Shown here: piece by piece, positions 1 through 10,588 of the stretch
Layout of the letters: each line of letters begins with the position of its first letter
Numbering within the stretch: the first letter of the stretch is position 1
Source of the DNA: Pyrrhoderma lamaoense
Lineage: Eukaryota; Basidiomycota; Agaricomycetes; Hymenochaetales; Hymenochaetaceae
Assembly: GCA_002794735.1 (NCBI GenBank)
Contig: NBAZ01000026.1
Location: 1 to 64,000 of the forward strand
Direction of reading: 5' to 3'
Length of the DNA: 64,000 nucleotides
The notes under the pieces: generated by a model
Told to the model about the DNA's origin: nothing
What the model saw: only the letters and a program-made list of their open reading frames with translations
The model's database searches: none
Position numbers and translations under genes: made by a program

Positions 1-127
1 TAGAGTCGTTACCACTTGTATGTTAAATCAGATGTAGCACATACAATATATCCCCTTTCTTCAAAACAAGACCATATACTTTCAACCTATTTGTCCAGTG
101 TCTCCTTTTAGAGCAGGTTGCGCATCC

Positions 128-1158
128 TTATCCTTTGGAAAAACCTAGCTTTTCACCGAACTCCATTCTGACCTCAGTTGCATAACCAGCAGCATCGATA
201 TGCCAAGAGGACCACGCTCCACAGCTCCCGGCGATTTCCCATGAGGTAGCTAGTTCAGTGAAGGTTGCTTTAGTTTCGTACGAATAGTCCAGTGCTTCCG
301 ACAGAGTGTACCGAGAGACATCATCCAAATCACTGAGCACAAGTATGAGAATCATAGATATAACAAATAATTATAACACTACCTTTGACGTTATGTCGGT
401 TCGCACATGAGATGTCGAGAATATTGTAGGCAAATTTACGACATTTGATGTATTATCCCAATCCAAGGCTGTGAAGCATAAGGGTTTCCCTTCTTTATCA
501 ATTGCAGGTTTGAGGGATGCATCAAATACATACCGCGAGTTCCTTGGCCAATCGATAATCTCAGTCAAGAGTTCTTCTGCTAGAGATTCTTCATTTTCTT
601 CATTTTCTTCATTTTCTTCATTTTCCAGTTTCCCTAGCGCCAGAAAATCGCCACGTCATGAGGGCGCGATAGCAGCCGCAAGTTCATCTCCCAGAAACCT
701 TCAAGCTTGCAGAAAGTGTGTCTTTCACGTTTTCCGACTGTTTGATAGCATCTTGGGCATGTAATTCACCTTTCTTCGCCTCAAACGCAGCATGCTCTGA
801 TCCCGCTTTTGCTTCACCCAGCTGATGTTACGCTTGACGTTCCACATCCTCAGCCTTCTCTGTGGTTTCTTTGGGCTCGAGCACAAGAATAGCAGCCTCT
901 ACATCAGGCATCGTATTATCAAGCTCGCCAAGTTGTCTTCATAATTCTTCAGCCAGGATAGCGGAGATAGGAAGCTCACGAACATTCGCATATGCCTCCT
1001 CCATTACGATTTTGTGTGCAGCAACCAACGAATCCATCTCCGCGCCAACGGTATAGGATCAGCTCGGGCTTTGACAAGGGCTTCATCAGAAGCAATACTG
1101 TTATACTGGTCCTCCAGACGTTCGGTTTTGGTGTAAGTTGAAGGTCTTTACTTTCCAA
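128..1158 (-). pseudogene. Decayed JmjC-like gene remnant
   Basis: Reading on the minus strand, two open segments (568-371 and 355-128) follow each other and look like one protein broken by a short intron or an indel. The second contains a W-S-S-W-H-I-D-A-A-G stretch, which resembles the iron-binding HxD region of JmjC-like proteins that form large families in Agaricomycetes. Upstream (1158-600) the same strand can be read as a charged, Glu/Ala-rich helical segment, but only by changing frame, and an in-frame TGA falls near 655. I see no intact start, no full domain and several frame breaks, so I treat this as a remnant. The JmjC link is an inference from a short motif; an unrelated decayed protein is possible. 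Confidence 0.4.
587..625. repeat. 9-bp tandem repeat (TTCATTTTC)n
   Basis: Four tandem copies of a 9-bp unit. On the minus strand the unit encodes Glu-Asn-Glu, so it would give an acidic repeat inside the remnant gene described for 128-1158. Confidence 0.85.
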
Positions 1159-1419
1159 CGCATGATTATATTTGACAAGAGAAGTGTGTACCCACGACAG
1201 TCAACGATCGACATAACCTATGTTTGGCTTTTTTATTACATATACTTGGCGAACTACTTAACTAAGACTGATATGCATGACTTGATAGTATCTTTTCCTC
1301 CTCATCCAACGTCATTCCCGAGTTCGCCCTATGTTTCGCTTGCCCTCCACAGATTCTACTGAGCTTGCATTCCAATGCATAACTCAGTTTGACCAGCTCT
1401 GGGTTGTTTAAAGACCATT

Positions 1420-2155
1420 CGACTCAGAGCCACTTTGCCTTCTTAACGGCATGCCTGTAGTCCGATTTGAAATCAGCCGAGCCAACCCAGTCCTCATGAG
1501 GTGAGTCTGGAGAAATCAAAGGTCTCAACTGGTCAAGGTGTATGATCAGATACATTAAAATAGCCTTATCGGCCCATCTCGCCGTGGGTAGTGTTGATGA
1601 TGCCTTGACAAGTGATGCATATTTAACGGACTCATTAGTGAAAGCATCGAGTAGCTTCATCAAAATGTACCCGGACTTTGGATACTCAGTATTAGATATC
1701 GAGTAACTATATCTCTGTGCCCAAGGTATCCAGCAAGTCTGGGTACATGTTGTGGAGCAGAAGAAATGTGATCCCTTCGCATAGCTGTTTGCTCTATGTT
1801 TCGCTTGTCCTTCACGTAAGCAAGTGATCTCTAGTTTTTTTAACTGCGTCCAGAGCCACTTTGCCTTACGAACAGAATACCTGTGATCCGATCTAAAATC
1901 GGACGTGCCGACCCAATTTTCGTGCGGTGAGTCAGGTGAAGGAAGAGGTTTCAACGAATCAAGATGTATGATCAGATACATCAAAACTGCCTTATTGGCT
2001 CATCTCGCTGTGGGCAGTGTTGATGACGCCCTCATGAGTGGAGCATATTCAAGGGACTCATTCGTATAAATGTCCAATAGCTTCATTAGCATGTACCCGG
2101 CCTTTGCGTACAGGGTATTGGATATGGTGAAACTATTTTAACTATATGATGGGCA
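1420..2155 (-). pseudogene. Internally duplicated gene fragment, two direct copies
   Basis: Two copies of a roughly 310-bp coding-like segment lie head to tail at about 1424-1735 and 1850-2155. Read on the minus strand both encode the same features: an S-I-S-N-T-x-Y-x-K block, then S-S-T-L-P-T-A-R-W-A, then M-Y-L-I-I-H-L-D, ending in a W-V-G-x-x-D-F-x-S-D motif and K-A-K-W-L. The copies differ mostly by substitutions, as expected if both once evolved as protein. A single open frame of 186 codons (1984-1424) spans one and a half copies. I do not recognise the family. It may be the far part of the same decayed gene as 128-1158, because strand and spacing fit. Confidence 0.5.
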
Positions 2156-3128
2156 CGCGTTTTCCAAAGGTTTATCCCGACCAATAACTTCCACGCCCGT
2201 AATGACAGTAAAACATGTTTGCCTCTCGCCTCTACCAGCTTTCATCTACTTTTGGTTTTCTGATGGAGGTTTTGGTGGTCTTTACATTCTTCATGTATCG
2301 TCATCCAACACTACACGTATGTTAAAGTGGTCTCTTAATTAGTATGCCTGTTTCATTTGGGAATTGAGAAAAAGGGATATACTTGGACTAGTATTTCGTA
2401 TTTCGCAAAGCAACGAGTATCATAGTGTGTTACTATTTGCTTAATTGCGCGTTGGAAATCCTTGTATCTTTTCTCTCTTCATCAGGGAGCATCCGAAACT
2501 CTCTGTTATGGCACAATTGATGCACCTATGTATCAATCTCGTGTACTTATAAGGGGTTATTTCATTCAAGCATTGATAGATCTATTCAATACAAGAATTT
2601 TTACGATGTCTTTACTCTTGTCGCCTCTTCTCTGGCTTCCGGGATCACTTGCTATATTGATAGTCACTAGTGTACTGCAGGTGACAGCAACAACTTGTCC
2701 TGCTTCATTAAAGTCTGATACAGATCTGTTGTCTATTGTTCGAGAGTATATGCCAAAGGTCGTAATCTTTGACGTCGTTGACGAAGGCGATAATGCTGAT
2801 ATAGAAGCGGCAGAGATTACAGAAGACTGTGATTGATATGTTTTGTTCTCGGCATTTTCTATGTGAGATCTAGGTAGACGCTTGTTTTCCCAATGAGAGG
2901 AAGGCTCTTACTCCATATCTGATTCATATTGTTTATAGGCTATACTATTCTTCAGTTTATAATTATCCATAATGAGACTTGATAAACAGTACTAGATGGA
3001 AACCAGCCCAAGTTGAGCAACCAATAAACGACGAAATAAGGCTGTGTTACTACTATAATCCTTAGTTTTATTTACTAGATATGTTTTTATATATTTGTCA
3101 TCATCTATATGAGGAAGTTACTAGTTTC
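2156..3128. other. Intergenic, one uncharacterised open frame
   Basis: No recognisable gene. A plus-strand open frame at 2462-2836 encodes a hydrophobic patch followed by an acidic tail (ends E-I-T-E-D-C-D). It has no family signature and no clear upstream exon, so I do not call it a gene. Confidence 0.4.
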
Positions 3129-3971
3129 ATGACTGCGCCGCAGATCTTTCTATATTTCATGCTCCTTTTCAGAAACCGAATATCCGCTATACATTGCTAT
3201 GCCACTCGTCATCCAGCAAAGAAGCAGTTGCCCCTATTTCTCAGAGCAAAAAGCCGCCTGGCAGCAATTAAAAAATACCGGTCTGCACTACCTGATGGTG
3301 TGACTATACACGTCTCCGAATCTCTTAGCGATCGCAGGAGTGTTTTTGTTGGACGAGCGTGTCGATTAACACACCCCTCGGAGGTAAGCCAAGAGTCATA
3401 TATAACTTCTTGGAGTATGCAAGAAGGATTGTGAAGGTATAAATTAAACTTCTCTTACTACTAGGTGTCCAACATCCTTTCGTTCCTGATGACAGATAAA
3501 CGAATAGCTCGGGCGTCCCATCCTACGATCAACGCTTGGAGATGTGATGTGGATGGAGAAGTCAAACAAGGTAAAATAGAATCAAAATCAAACAAGATCA
3601 GTTGTTTGCTTGTCAACAACCTAGTTCTAGGAGCTTGTATCAGCGCTCATACTATCTTATTCGTTTTGGTTTTGGGCTTTAGGAAGCGATGATTGTGGTG
3701 AGGCCGCCGCTGGTGGCAAACTTTCTGATCTCTTACAACTCCTTGTATGTTGTCCACCGCTCTGTCTTTCTGCCCCTTTTTTGGCTTTTCTCTGGAATCT
3801 TCAATCTAATTGTTGGCGAAGGACATGAAGAACGTTTTGGTGGTCGTAACGAGAAATTTCGGAGGTTCTCAACTAGGACCTGATCGTTTCAAGCATATAA
3901 ATCAGGTAGCCAAGGCCGCCCTTCAAAAAGGTGGGTTCTTGGATAGGCCAGTTCCCCAAAGGGGCATCTAG
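3129..3971 (+). CDS. IMPACT/UPF0029 (YigZ-like) family protein
   Basis: Four exons fit with consistent phase: about 3129-3383, 3465-3570, 3683-3744 and 3822-3971. The joined protein carries the IMPACT N-terminal-type signature in order: an S-x-F-V-G-R strand, R-A-S-H-P-T-I-N-A-W-R, G-S-D-D-C-G-E-A-A-A-G-G and, near the C-terminus, V-V-V-T-R-N-F-G-G-S-Q-L-G-P-D-R-F-K-H-I. These match the family's conserved SDDDGE and GG..LG..R..HI blocks. In yeast and mammals, relatives (YIH1, IMPACT) bind GCN1 and restrain GCN2 in amino-acid-starvation signalling; bacterial YigZ is of unclear role. No RWD domain is visible upstream, so this is the short form. The start is uncertain: the first exon may begin later if the segment 3116-3170 is an intron. 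Function in starvation signalling is inference. Confidence 0.8.
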
Positions 3972-4379
3972 ATCTTCGTGTTTTGCCGTCAAAACCTCTT
4001 TAGCTGGTTCATAATTAAGCCCAATTGCAGGATGGGCAAATTTACATATACTTTCCTCTCCAAGTTGATAATCTCCTCAATAAATGAATTTCTTCTGCTC
4101 TTCGACATGTGAATGGATTGCTTATATCCGGGACAGGAAAACAAGCGCACTACTCTAAAACTTCATCGTTTCCATTAATGAACTTGAGTGTAACGCTTCT
4201 CCTTTCGCTACTCTGAGAGCGCTTTTACTCGCTTGGAAAAGTTTGTATCAATGGGAAATACATATGATAATGCAACTATAGCCGCGATTTCGAATCTATC
4301 CTTCGCTAGAAAGTAAGCAGAAGCGCGTCTGGGAGGATTGTTGAAAACTAAACTTTTGGTCAGAATTTGACCTTTGTGT

Positions 4380-5082
4380 CGTATTTAGTGGCGAGGACTT
4401 GGGGTTTAGAGTCTGCCTACACCAGACACGATGGACACGATGCCCAGGCTCAGATTTGAGAGCTAAAGAGCGAGTAACTCGATTTCGGCCAGAGCGTAGA
4501 GACAGATAGAGACCTTGGGCGAGCTGAGACTGCACAGACCAGTAAAAGCAGTGGAAACGTATGGAACAGAGCCCCGACCGAGACTGTAGCCTGAGATAGA
4601 AGTGTATGTATTTCAGTCCGCCCGAACGACTTGCAGTACGGTTAAAGCGTTACAAGCGCGTCCGGGCAGCCTAATAGAGCAGCGGAGTAGTAGATAAAGA
4701 GTATAGGCGACTATCTGAGAGCTACTTCGTGGGGGGGGGGGTAGATAGATTGGACCGAGGGGATTAACTGAGAATTGACTGATTCACTACGGCCTCAAAA
4801 CTGGAGGCTTATATAGCAAAACGCGAGATAAAGGTTAGATAATAAGGAAAGAATGGTTTCCAGATGGCTATATGCCACTGGACGAAGGGTTTAAGCTACC
4901 AGAAACGAGGGGGCTATATAAACGAATTCTATTCTCGAATAAGAGTAGAAAGTGAATCTAAAAAGTATGAGAAATGAACCAGGCGCGCCGCCGAGTAGTA
5001 GCAATAGACTTTCCGGGCGAGTTAGAAAGTGCATTATAATGCACTACGACCGGCTAAACACTTAGCTGGTCCTACAATGTTG
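4380..5082 (-). mobile_element. LTR-like block, probably a solo LTR of a retrotransposon
   Basis: Read on the minus strand the block starts TGTAGG just above 5078 and contains an upstream GC-rich region, a TATATAAG box near 4812-4818, and downstream a C-rich run and a pyrimidine-rich region, i.e. the U3-R-U5 order of a fungal LTR. A perfect 16-bp palindrome lies at 5031-5046. I cannot place the far end: candidate CA/ACA ends exist between about 4390 and 4590 and no convincing target-site duplication is visible. No gag or pol reading frame adjoins it, so it would be a solo or truncated LTR. Open frames here (for example 4535-4296) look like chance. Confidence 0.45.
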
Positions 5083-5123
5083 TATATAAAAGTTGTATTT
5101 TTCCATGATCTATGCTAGTTTGT

Positions 5124-6570
5124 TTACGTACTACTCAACAAGAGCACCTTATTTGGGAGAAACCGTATATAATGTAGCCTGATTGAGCTTTTTATAGTAC
5201 CATCCCCCTTTATGAACAAGTTGCTTTTGTGTTGACGCATTTGAGTATGAAATTTGAGATCTTTCAATGTAATTGAGTACTTACCAGGCAAGACATTAGA
5301 GTTCTTAATATAAGGTGCAAGCGGGTTTCCTGCGTCACAGAGTACTCCACGAACAAAAGCTTGTGCGACAACGTCAGCGCCGACTGAGTTTGTATGAATG
5401 TCATCAATTGGGAAATATCCATCCACAGTTGTGGCCCCCAAAGCTTTGTATTGTCTCAATATAAAGTCGAAGTGATCAACATATGAAACATTCGTTTGCT
5501 CTGCGACCTGTTGAGCATAACCAACATAGATGGGGACACCGCTAGTGTCAACGAATGGGTTGTCAGGGGTCTGAGAGGCCACCACAATCTGAGCTCCCTT
5601 AGCTTTCAGCGAGTTAATCGCATCTTCCATGTATCTATTAAGTTGTGGAGAATAAGCATTGGACAACGAGTGGACAACATAGAACCCGCACTTGAAATAT
5701 GTATAAACAATCGTTCCATTGCTAATTACAAATTTATCAGTGTTATTTTCTTCATGCACTAGCATGAGGACTTACTCGTCGCATGTTGTTGTGAGGTCAG
5801 TTCCTGGACACACACCCTGATTTGGGTTTCCTTCTGGGCCACCACCTTCGTTATGTCCAAATTCAATAACAACAAGGTCGTTAGTCTTCACAGCATTGAT
5901 AATTTTTTGGACTAATATGGAAACAAAATTGGTTAGATATCGATACTCTTGTGTTTTAAAGTGAAAAGAAAAATGGATAAAACCATACAGTCGCCTTGAT
6001 CGGTAAAACTCCGTGAACTCAATCCGGGTACGGCGTCATTCACAACCGGAATACTAAGATATTTTCCTATTTGCGTGCCCCAGCCTGCATAGGCCGTTCC
6101 TGTATCCGGTGCTGTTGTGGAGTCCCCAGCAAGGTACAGCGTTACACCGGCTATTGGGGTACCAGTGGGAGATGAGCCGGCACTGGTCGAACTCGGTGCA
6201 ACTGTCGATACAGGTGTGCTTGGAGCGGCAGCACCAGGTAAACACTAAATTTATGAGAAAAATTATCCAGCTGCTCAGTATGGGAATGGAACATCAGATA
6301 TGTACCTGAGAGTAATAAGCGTTTATTACAGTGCATGTGGTCCCAGAAACGCAAGTGGTTGCTAAGTCAAAAGTTGAGTATTCATTCTATTTCCATACAA
6401 ACGATAAACATACCTCCACTCCAGCCAATTCCACCGCCTAATCAAGCTCAGGTTCAGAGTAATTCTTACTAAATATGATAGATATACCCACACTGGCCCC
6501 ATTCGGCTTGCTGAGCACTCGCTGCTCCGGCAAGCACTAATCCAGTGAGAACAGAGACAAGTTCGAACAT
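5124..6570 (-). CDS. Secreted rhamnogalacturonan acetylesterase with N-terminal CBM1
   Basis: Six exons join in phase: 6570-6492, 6437-6414, 6361-6306, 6244-5989, 5911-5776 and 5721 onward. The protein begins with a signal peptide ending near A-S-A-Q. A fungal-type CBM1 cellulose-binding module follows (W-G-Q-C-G-G-I-G-W-S-G, then T-T-C, T-T-C and a C-L-P-G end) and then a Ser/Thr/Pro linker. The catalytic domain is an SGNH hydrolase: G-D-S-T-T-A-P holds the nucleophile Ser, F-G-H-N-E-G-G the oxyanion Asn, and D-D-I-H-T-N the Asp/His pair. This is the arrangement of family CE12 enzymes, which remove acetyl groups from rhamnogalacturonan I of pectin outside the cell. The C-terminus is ambiguous: a good donor GTAAGT follows L-P-G at about 5286, so the real end may be a short further exon instead of the read-through stop at 5124. 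Confidence 0.85.
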
Positions 6571-7793
6571 GACTTCAGAACACAAGGTAGAGGTACCTAG
6601 GAGTGACCACGAGCATTAATATGAGAGCTTTATAGACTTTAGCAACCCTTTAGAAGCGTAGTGCTAGCACAAGCCACAGAAAACCCGATAAAGTAGCGTA
6701 GGTAGTGCTGTTAACCCCGAGAATGAAGTAGTATGGATGTGATCCGTCAAAGTCTGTCTTGCACACATTACTACATACGTGGTATAGGCTTTAGGAAAGC
6801 CGTTTCTTAATGAAACCTGCGTGGCTTAGGATTTGCTTGTCCAGCGCGATAGAATTATGGTTTTGAGACGTGGCAATTACGACCGACTTCTAGCAAGCCT
6901 CGAACATCATGAAGTAGACTATGTTTGTCACCGATAAAAGACCGCTAATGAGACGAGGTATGCTCATGCCCCAGGTCACATTACACAGAAGCGCTATAAC
7001 GGGGATTTGCCTGTTGTCCACAGAAAGATGGCCAGAAGCTATAAATTAGAAAGAAGAAGAAAGGAGCATTTTGGATGACTATGACGACCCGAACGGTTAT
7101 ATAATGTATATTATAGCTTTCTTATACAGGATGATTCAAAACTTCTGCCTATCGCAATGCACATGTAAGTGATTCGCTCCCGTGCTGTCGATAATCATTG
7201 TGGATGTTGAAGTGTAGTATAGTGCATGAGTATTTTCCATTATGAATTAATCTTGTTCCACAGTGGATCCATCGTGCCTAACAACTACCTAAGTCAGAGG
7301 CAAGAAGTATAGCATAACGTAAGTCGGTGAAGCTGCACAAGGAGTACTCCGAGTGGTAGACGGGATCTAAGTGATCATCCTATGACGCCAAGAACTTCTA
7401 GTTATAATATCTATATATGAAGATCATCACCATCTATCTGCAGTGACCTTTCTACCATACACGTTAGTAGTGACACAAATCATGACTAGGGCAAATGCAG
7501 TTATATGCACCTTGATTGATATCAATGCTGTAAACATCAGATGCAGTATAGAATCAATCATACGTTACCATGCTATGAAATCAGTCTCTTTTATCTATTC
7601 TTCTACCCGAGTGCGGTACGACCGCGTGGTTTTGCACTAATTATTCTCGCGATTGCTTCCTTCGAACATTGAAGTCACACCAATATCACTTCTCAGGCAA
7701 TTATAACAATGTCTGCATATCTGCTGTACAATCCCACAGAGCTATCCTTAATCTCGCTCTTCGATTGCAGCGACTTATCCTTACGGCAAGGTC
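6571..7793. other. Divergent intergenic region
   Basis: About 1.2 kb between two divergently transcribed secreted-protein genes. It should hold both promoters, but I see no clean TATA box at a convincing distance from either start. The frames in it (for example 7443-7640) have no family features. Confidence 0.6.
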
Positions 7794-10136
7794 ATGCCTC
7801 GAGTTTGTAAAACGACTTCATTGCTAGCTGCTATTGTTTCCTCGCTTGCTGTATTAGGGACTATAGTCAATGCAGCTGTACTCGTCGACTTTCAAGTTGC
7901 TCAGCCCCTCCCCTTCCGGCAGATGCAAAACAATGCTCTCAAGTGTTAATTGAGTAAGTCATCCTTCGTTGCCTTAAGTCTATTACGCAGGTCTAGAATT
8001 ATCGAACATTAGACATACGTTTGGAAATTCATTTGGCAGGTTCGTAGCAGGTTACTCTGAACTAATTTTTGAAGTAAATCTCATTCCCTCCTACTTGCAG
8101 CCCCGCAATTGCAAACTTTACGTACGTTTGAATGCTAATTATATATATATATCGTCACTTTATTCAAATGTATGATTCAGCCCTCCTACGGATTGTGGAG
8201 ACATAGGTTCTTGGGCGGGAATAAGTCTTAATCTAACAGTCACCTCAAATGGGGTTAGTAACCTTCTCTTTATGCGAAGATCCCTATCCTGAATTAATCC
8301 CCAAGACACAATTTGATCGTCTCGGCATATTTACCTTTCAAAATACTGAAAGTGAGGGATCGTTATTAAAAACAGTTCAGATTGAAGCAATAAAACTGAT
8401 TATATGAATAGTTTGGCGAACGTCCACTCCTGAACCAACTCGAGGTGACGGCATCATCTGGACTTATCTTAAGGACGTAACACGTTTCACGCCTTTGTTT
8501 GAGAAGCCAGGACAATTCATCTTTGAACTTGACAATCTACTTGAGACGGGACTCGATGGACAGTATGCAAGTATGGAACAGATTCTTCTTTTTTTTCGAA
8601 ATGTTGTTGTTTTGGATGATATACTAATTAGAAGTTTCTTCCAGCGACTGTGACTGCAACGTTCTTCGCTTCTTCTGATGAACATCCACCTTCGAAGAAG
8701 GCAGATTTGATTCTACCTATTTCTGCTCAAACAGGTTCATCACCAGATGACAACGCCCCTTCTGTCCCTCCTGCTATTTCGGTAAGAGAGCATATAACGA
8801 CAGTTTTTCAAATATTATGGCAGTAATCTTCTGTTGGTGTTAACTCTAATTTAGTTAAATGTGACATTCCCTATTAACACAATTGAGGTGTACGCCGAAA
8901 TATTTGCCTCAGGAAACGGTGATGAAGAGTTCTGGTACTTCAACGCTGCTAATGAGTTTCTGGACGATCTACCTGCTGGAACGGCTTTCGGTGATGGACC
9001 GTTTAGAGAAGTTAGAGTTCTCATTGATGGTGTGCTTGCCGGAGCAGTTTTCCCGTATGCGGTGATCTTTACTGGGGGAATTGTACCTACTGCCTGGAGG
9101 CCTATCACTTCCTATGGAGCTTTGGATTTACCAACGTACGTTCTTGACCTTACGCCGTTTGCTCCTGTGCTTGCGGATGGACAGCCTCATAACATCTCGA
9201 TGGACGTTGCATCAGCAGAAACGGATCATGCGATTAACGCAAACTGGTTCGTGTCGGGGAATGTACAAGTTGTCCTTGATCCGTCTGGAAAACAGACTAC
9301 TGGAAATATAACGGTCTACGATGCGAAGCCATTTGCTGATGCGCGGGCTACTGGTAGTGTTGGTGATAATGGTGATGTCAACATCACGGTATCGACATCA
9401 CATTCTATCCATATTGAAGCGCAGGTGATAAGCGGAGGTGGAAATGTTAATAATGTGTTGTTCAAGCAAGACCTATCGTATAGTAATACACAGAATTATC
9501 TCCAAAATTTCTTTATACAAGTAAGGTTTTGCTTTTCTCTCGCCACTTTTCGCATATTGACTTATTTTGATTTAATGTTTATAGAACGTTTTCCAATCCT
9601 CGAGTGGTTCAGTTTCGTCGACTCATAATGGTGTTGAAGTACTAACAGATAAATTCTCATACCCGTTCAACATTAACATCACGGTCTTATCTTCTGATGG
9701 ATCACAATGTTCGTGTCTCTTTAAGATCCCCATTTTATAGTAAAATTTTTCTACAACGACTAACTTTCTTCTTGACACAGTTACTGCTGGCTTTGACCAC
9801 GGTTATGATCGCACAGTCCTACCTGCACCCTTCCTTCTGGGATCTACTAAAACAGAACGTCAACTGGCTAATGGGTTTTTCCAGGTTGCAAATACAGGAA
9901 ACACTGGAAACGGAACCTCAACCAACACATTTGCATATACCGACACCGATGGCAATACTTACGATAGGGAAGTCAATGCTGTTCTCAATGTAATCACAGC
10001 AGATCATCAAGGCGGGACACTCGCCCCCGTTCCTGCAGTATTAAATGTAGATGATGTTCAAAAGACGTTTGTTGGAGCAAGAGTTAGACTTCCTGGGAAG
10101 CCAGATGTAGGTAGTGGTAGTGGTAATGGTCAATGA
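7794..10136 (+). CDS. PNGase A-like glycoamidase (one frameshift in exon 1)
   Basis: Ten exons: 7794-7953, 8013-8039, 8101-8121, 8181-8253, 8306-8351, 8412-8570, 8645-8781, 8855-9520, 9585-9708 and 9781-10136. Every junction keeps phase and the product would be about 589 aa. It starts with a signal peptide (about 27 residues, ending near N-A-A) and shows the fungal/plant peptide-N4-asparagine amidase A pattern: D-A-K-Q-C-S-Q early, T-P-P-T-D-C-G-D, W-R-T-S-T-P-E-P-T-R-G-D-G and L-E-T-G-L-D-G-Q-Y. These enzymes release N-glycans from glycoproteins, probably outside the cell. The frame changes between A-Q-P and the D-A-K-Q block at 7905-7915, next to a run of four C; one extra base there makes the whole gene open. 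The very good state of the other nine exons argues for a recent lesion or a sequence error. The gene is convergent with the C1-THF synthase gene. Confidence 0.85.
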
Positions 10137-10588
10137 GGATGGAATTTGATTTCATTCTACATAATATTGATTGGGAAACTGACTACTCTACGATAACACT
10201 ACATTTTTTGGTACTCTTTTATGGGTTTGATAGTATGTATGTATGTATGTTTGTACGTATAAAACACAAGTAAGAAAAGGTCAGGAAAAGAGAATAAATT
10301 ACACCGAAGATGTAGATGCCGGTTGAACGAAGGAAATTGTGGTAATAAAGGTGACAGTAGTGCGAAGTGTATTGAGTAACACAAAAAGGAGGACAATTTT
10401 ACAAAGGGGTAGAGAAAGAGGGTACTGTTGCGTTGTTGAAAACAGCGACGGTGCAAAAGTGATCAGATGGATCATTCAAAAAAATATAGAGCAGAATAGG
10501 ATGGAGAAGAAATCCAAGATGAACAAGCCGAAACAAAAACAACTCTAATCTAATATGATGCCATTTTACGAGAATAAAGGAAGAAAGA
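10137..10588. other. Convergent 3' intergenic region with TATG repeat
   Basis: Short gap between two convergent genes. It contains a TATG-type tandem repeat around 10231-10255 and A/T-rich segments on both strands that could serve as polyadenylation regions. Open frames here do not continue into either gene. Confidence 0.6.

Noticed and set aside
2462..2836. 124-codon frame as a secreted or membrane protein
   Set aside because: No family motif, no exon partners, composition of chance; kept only as a note.
3081..3128. Start of the IMPACT-family gene at 3081
   Set aside because: The extra 16 residues are hydrophobic and unlike the family; the later ATG is preferred, though not proven.
8851..9108. 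Minus-strand frame in the PNGase A-like gene
   Set aside because: Shadow of exon 8.
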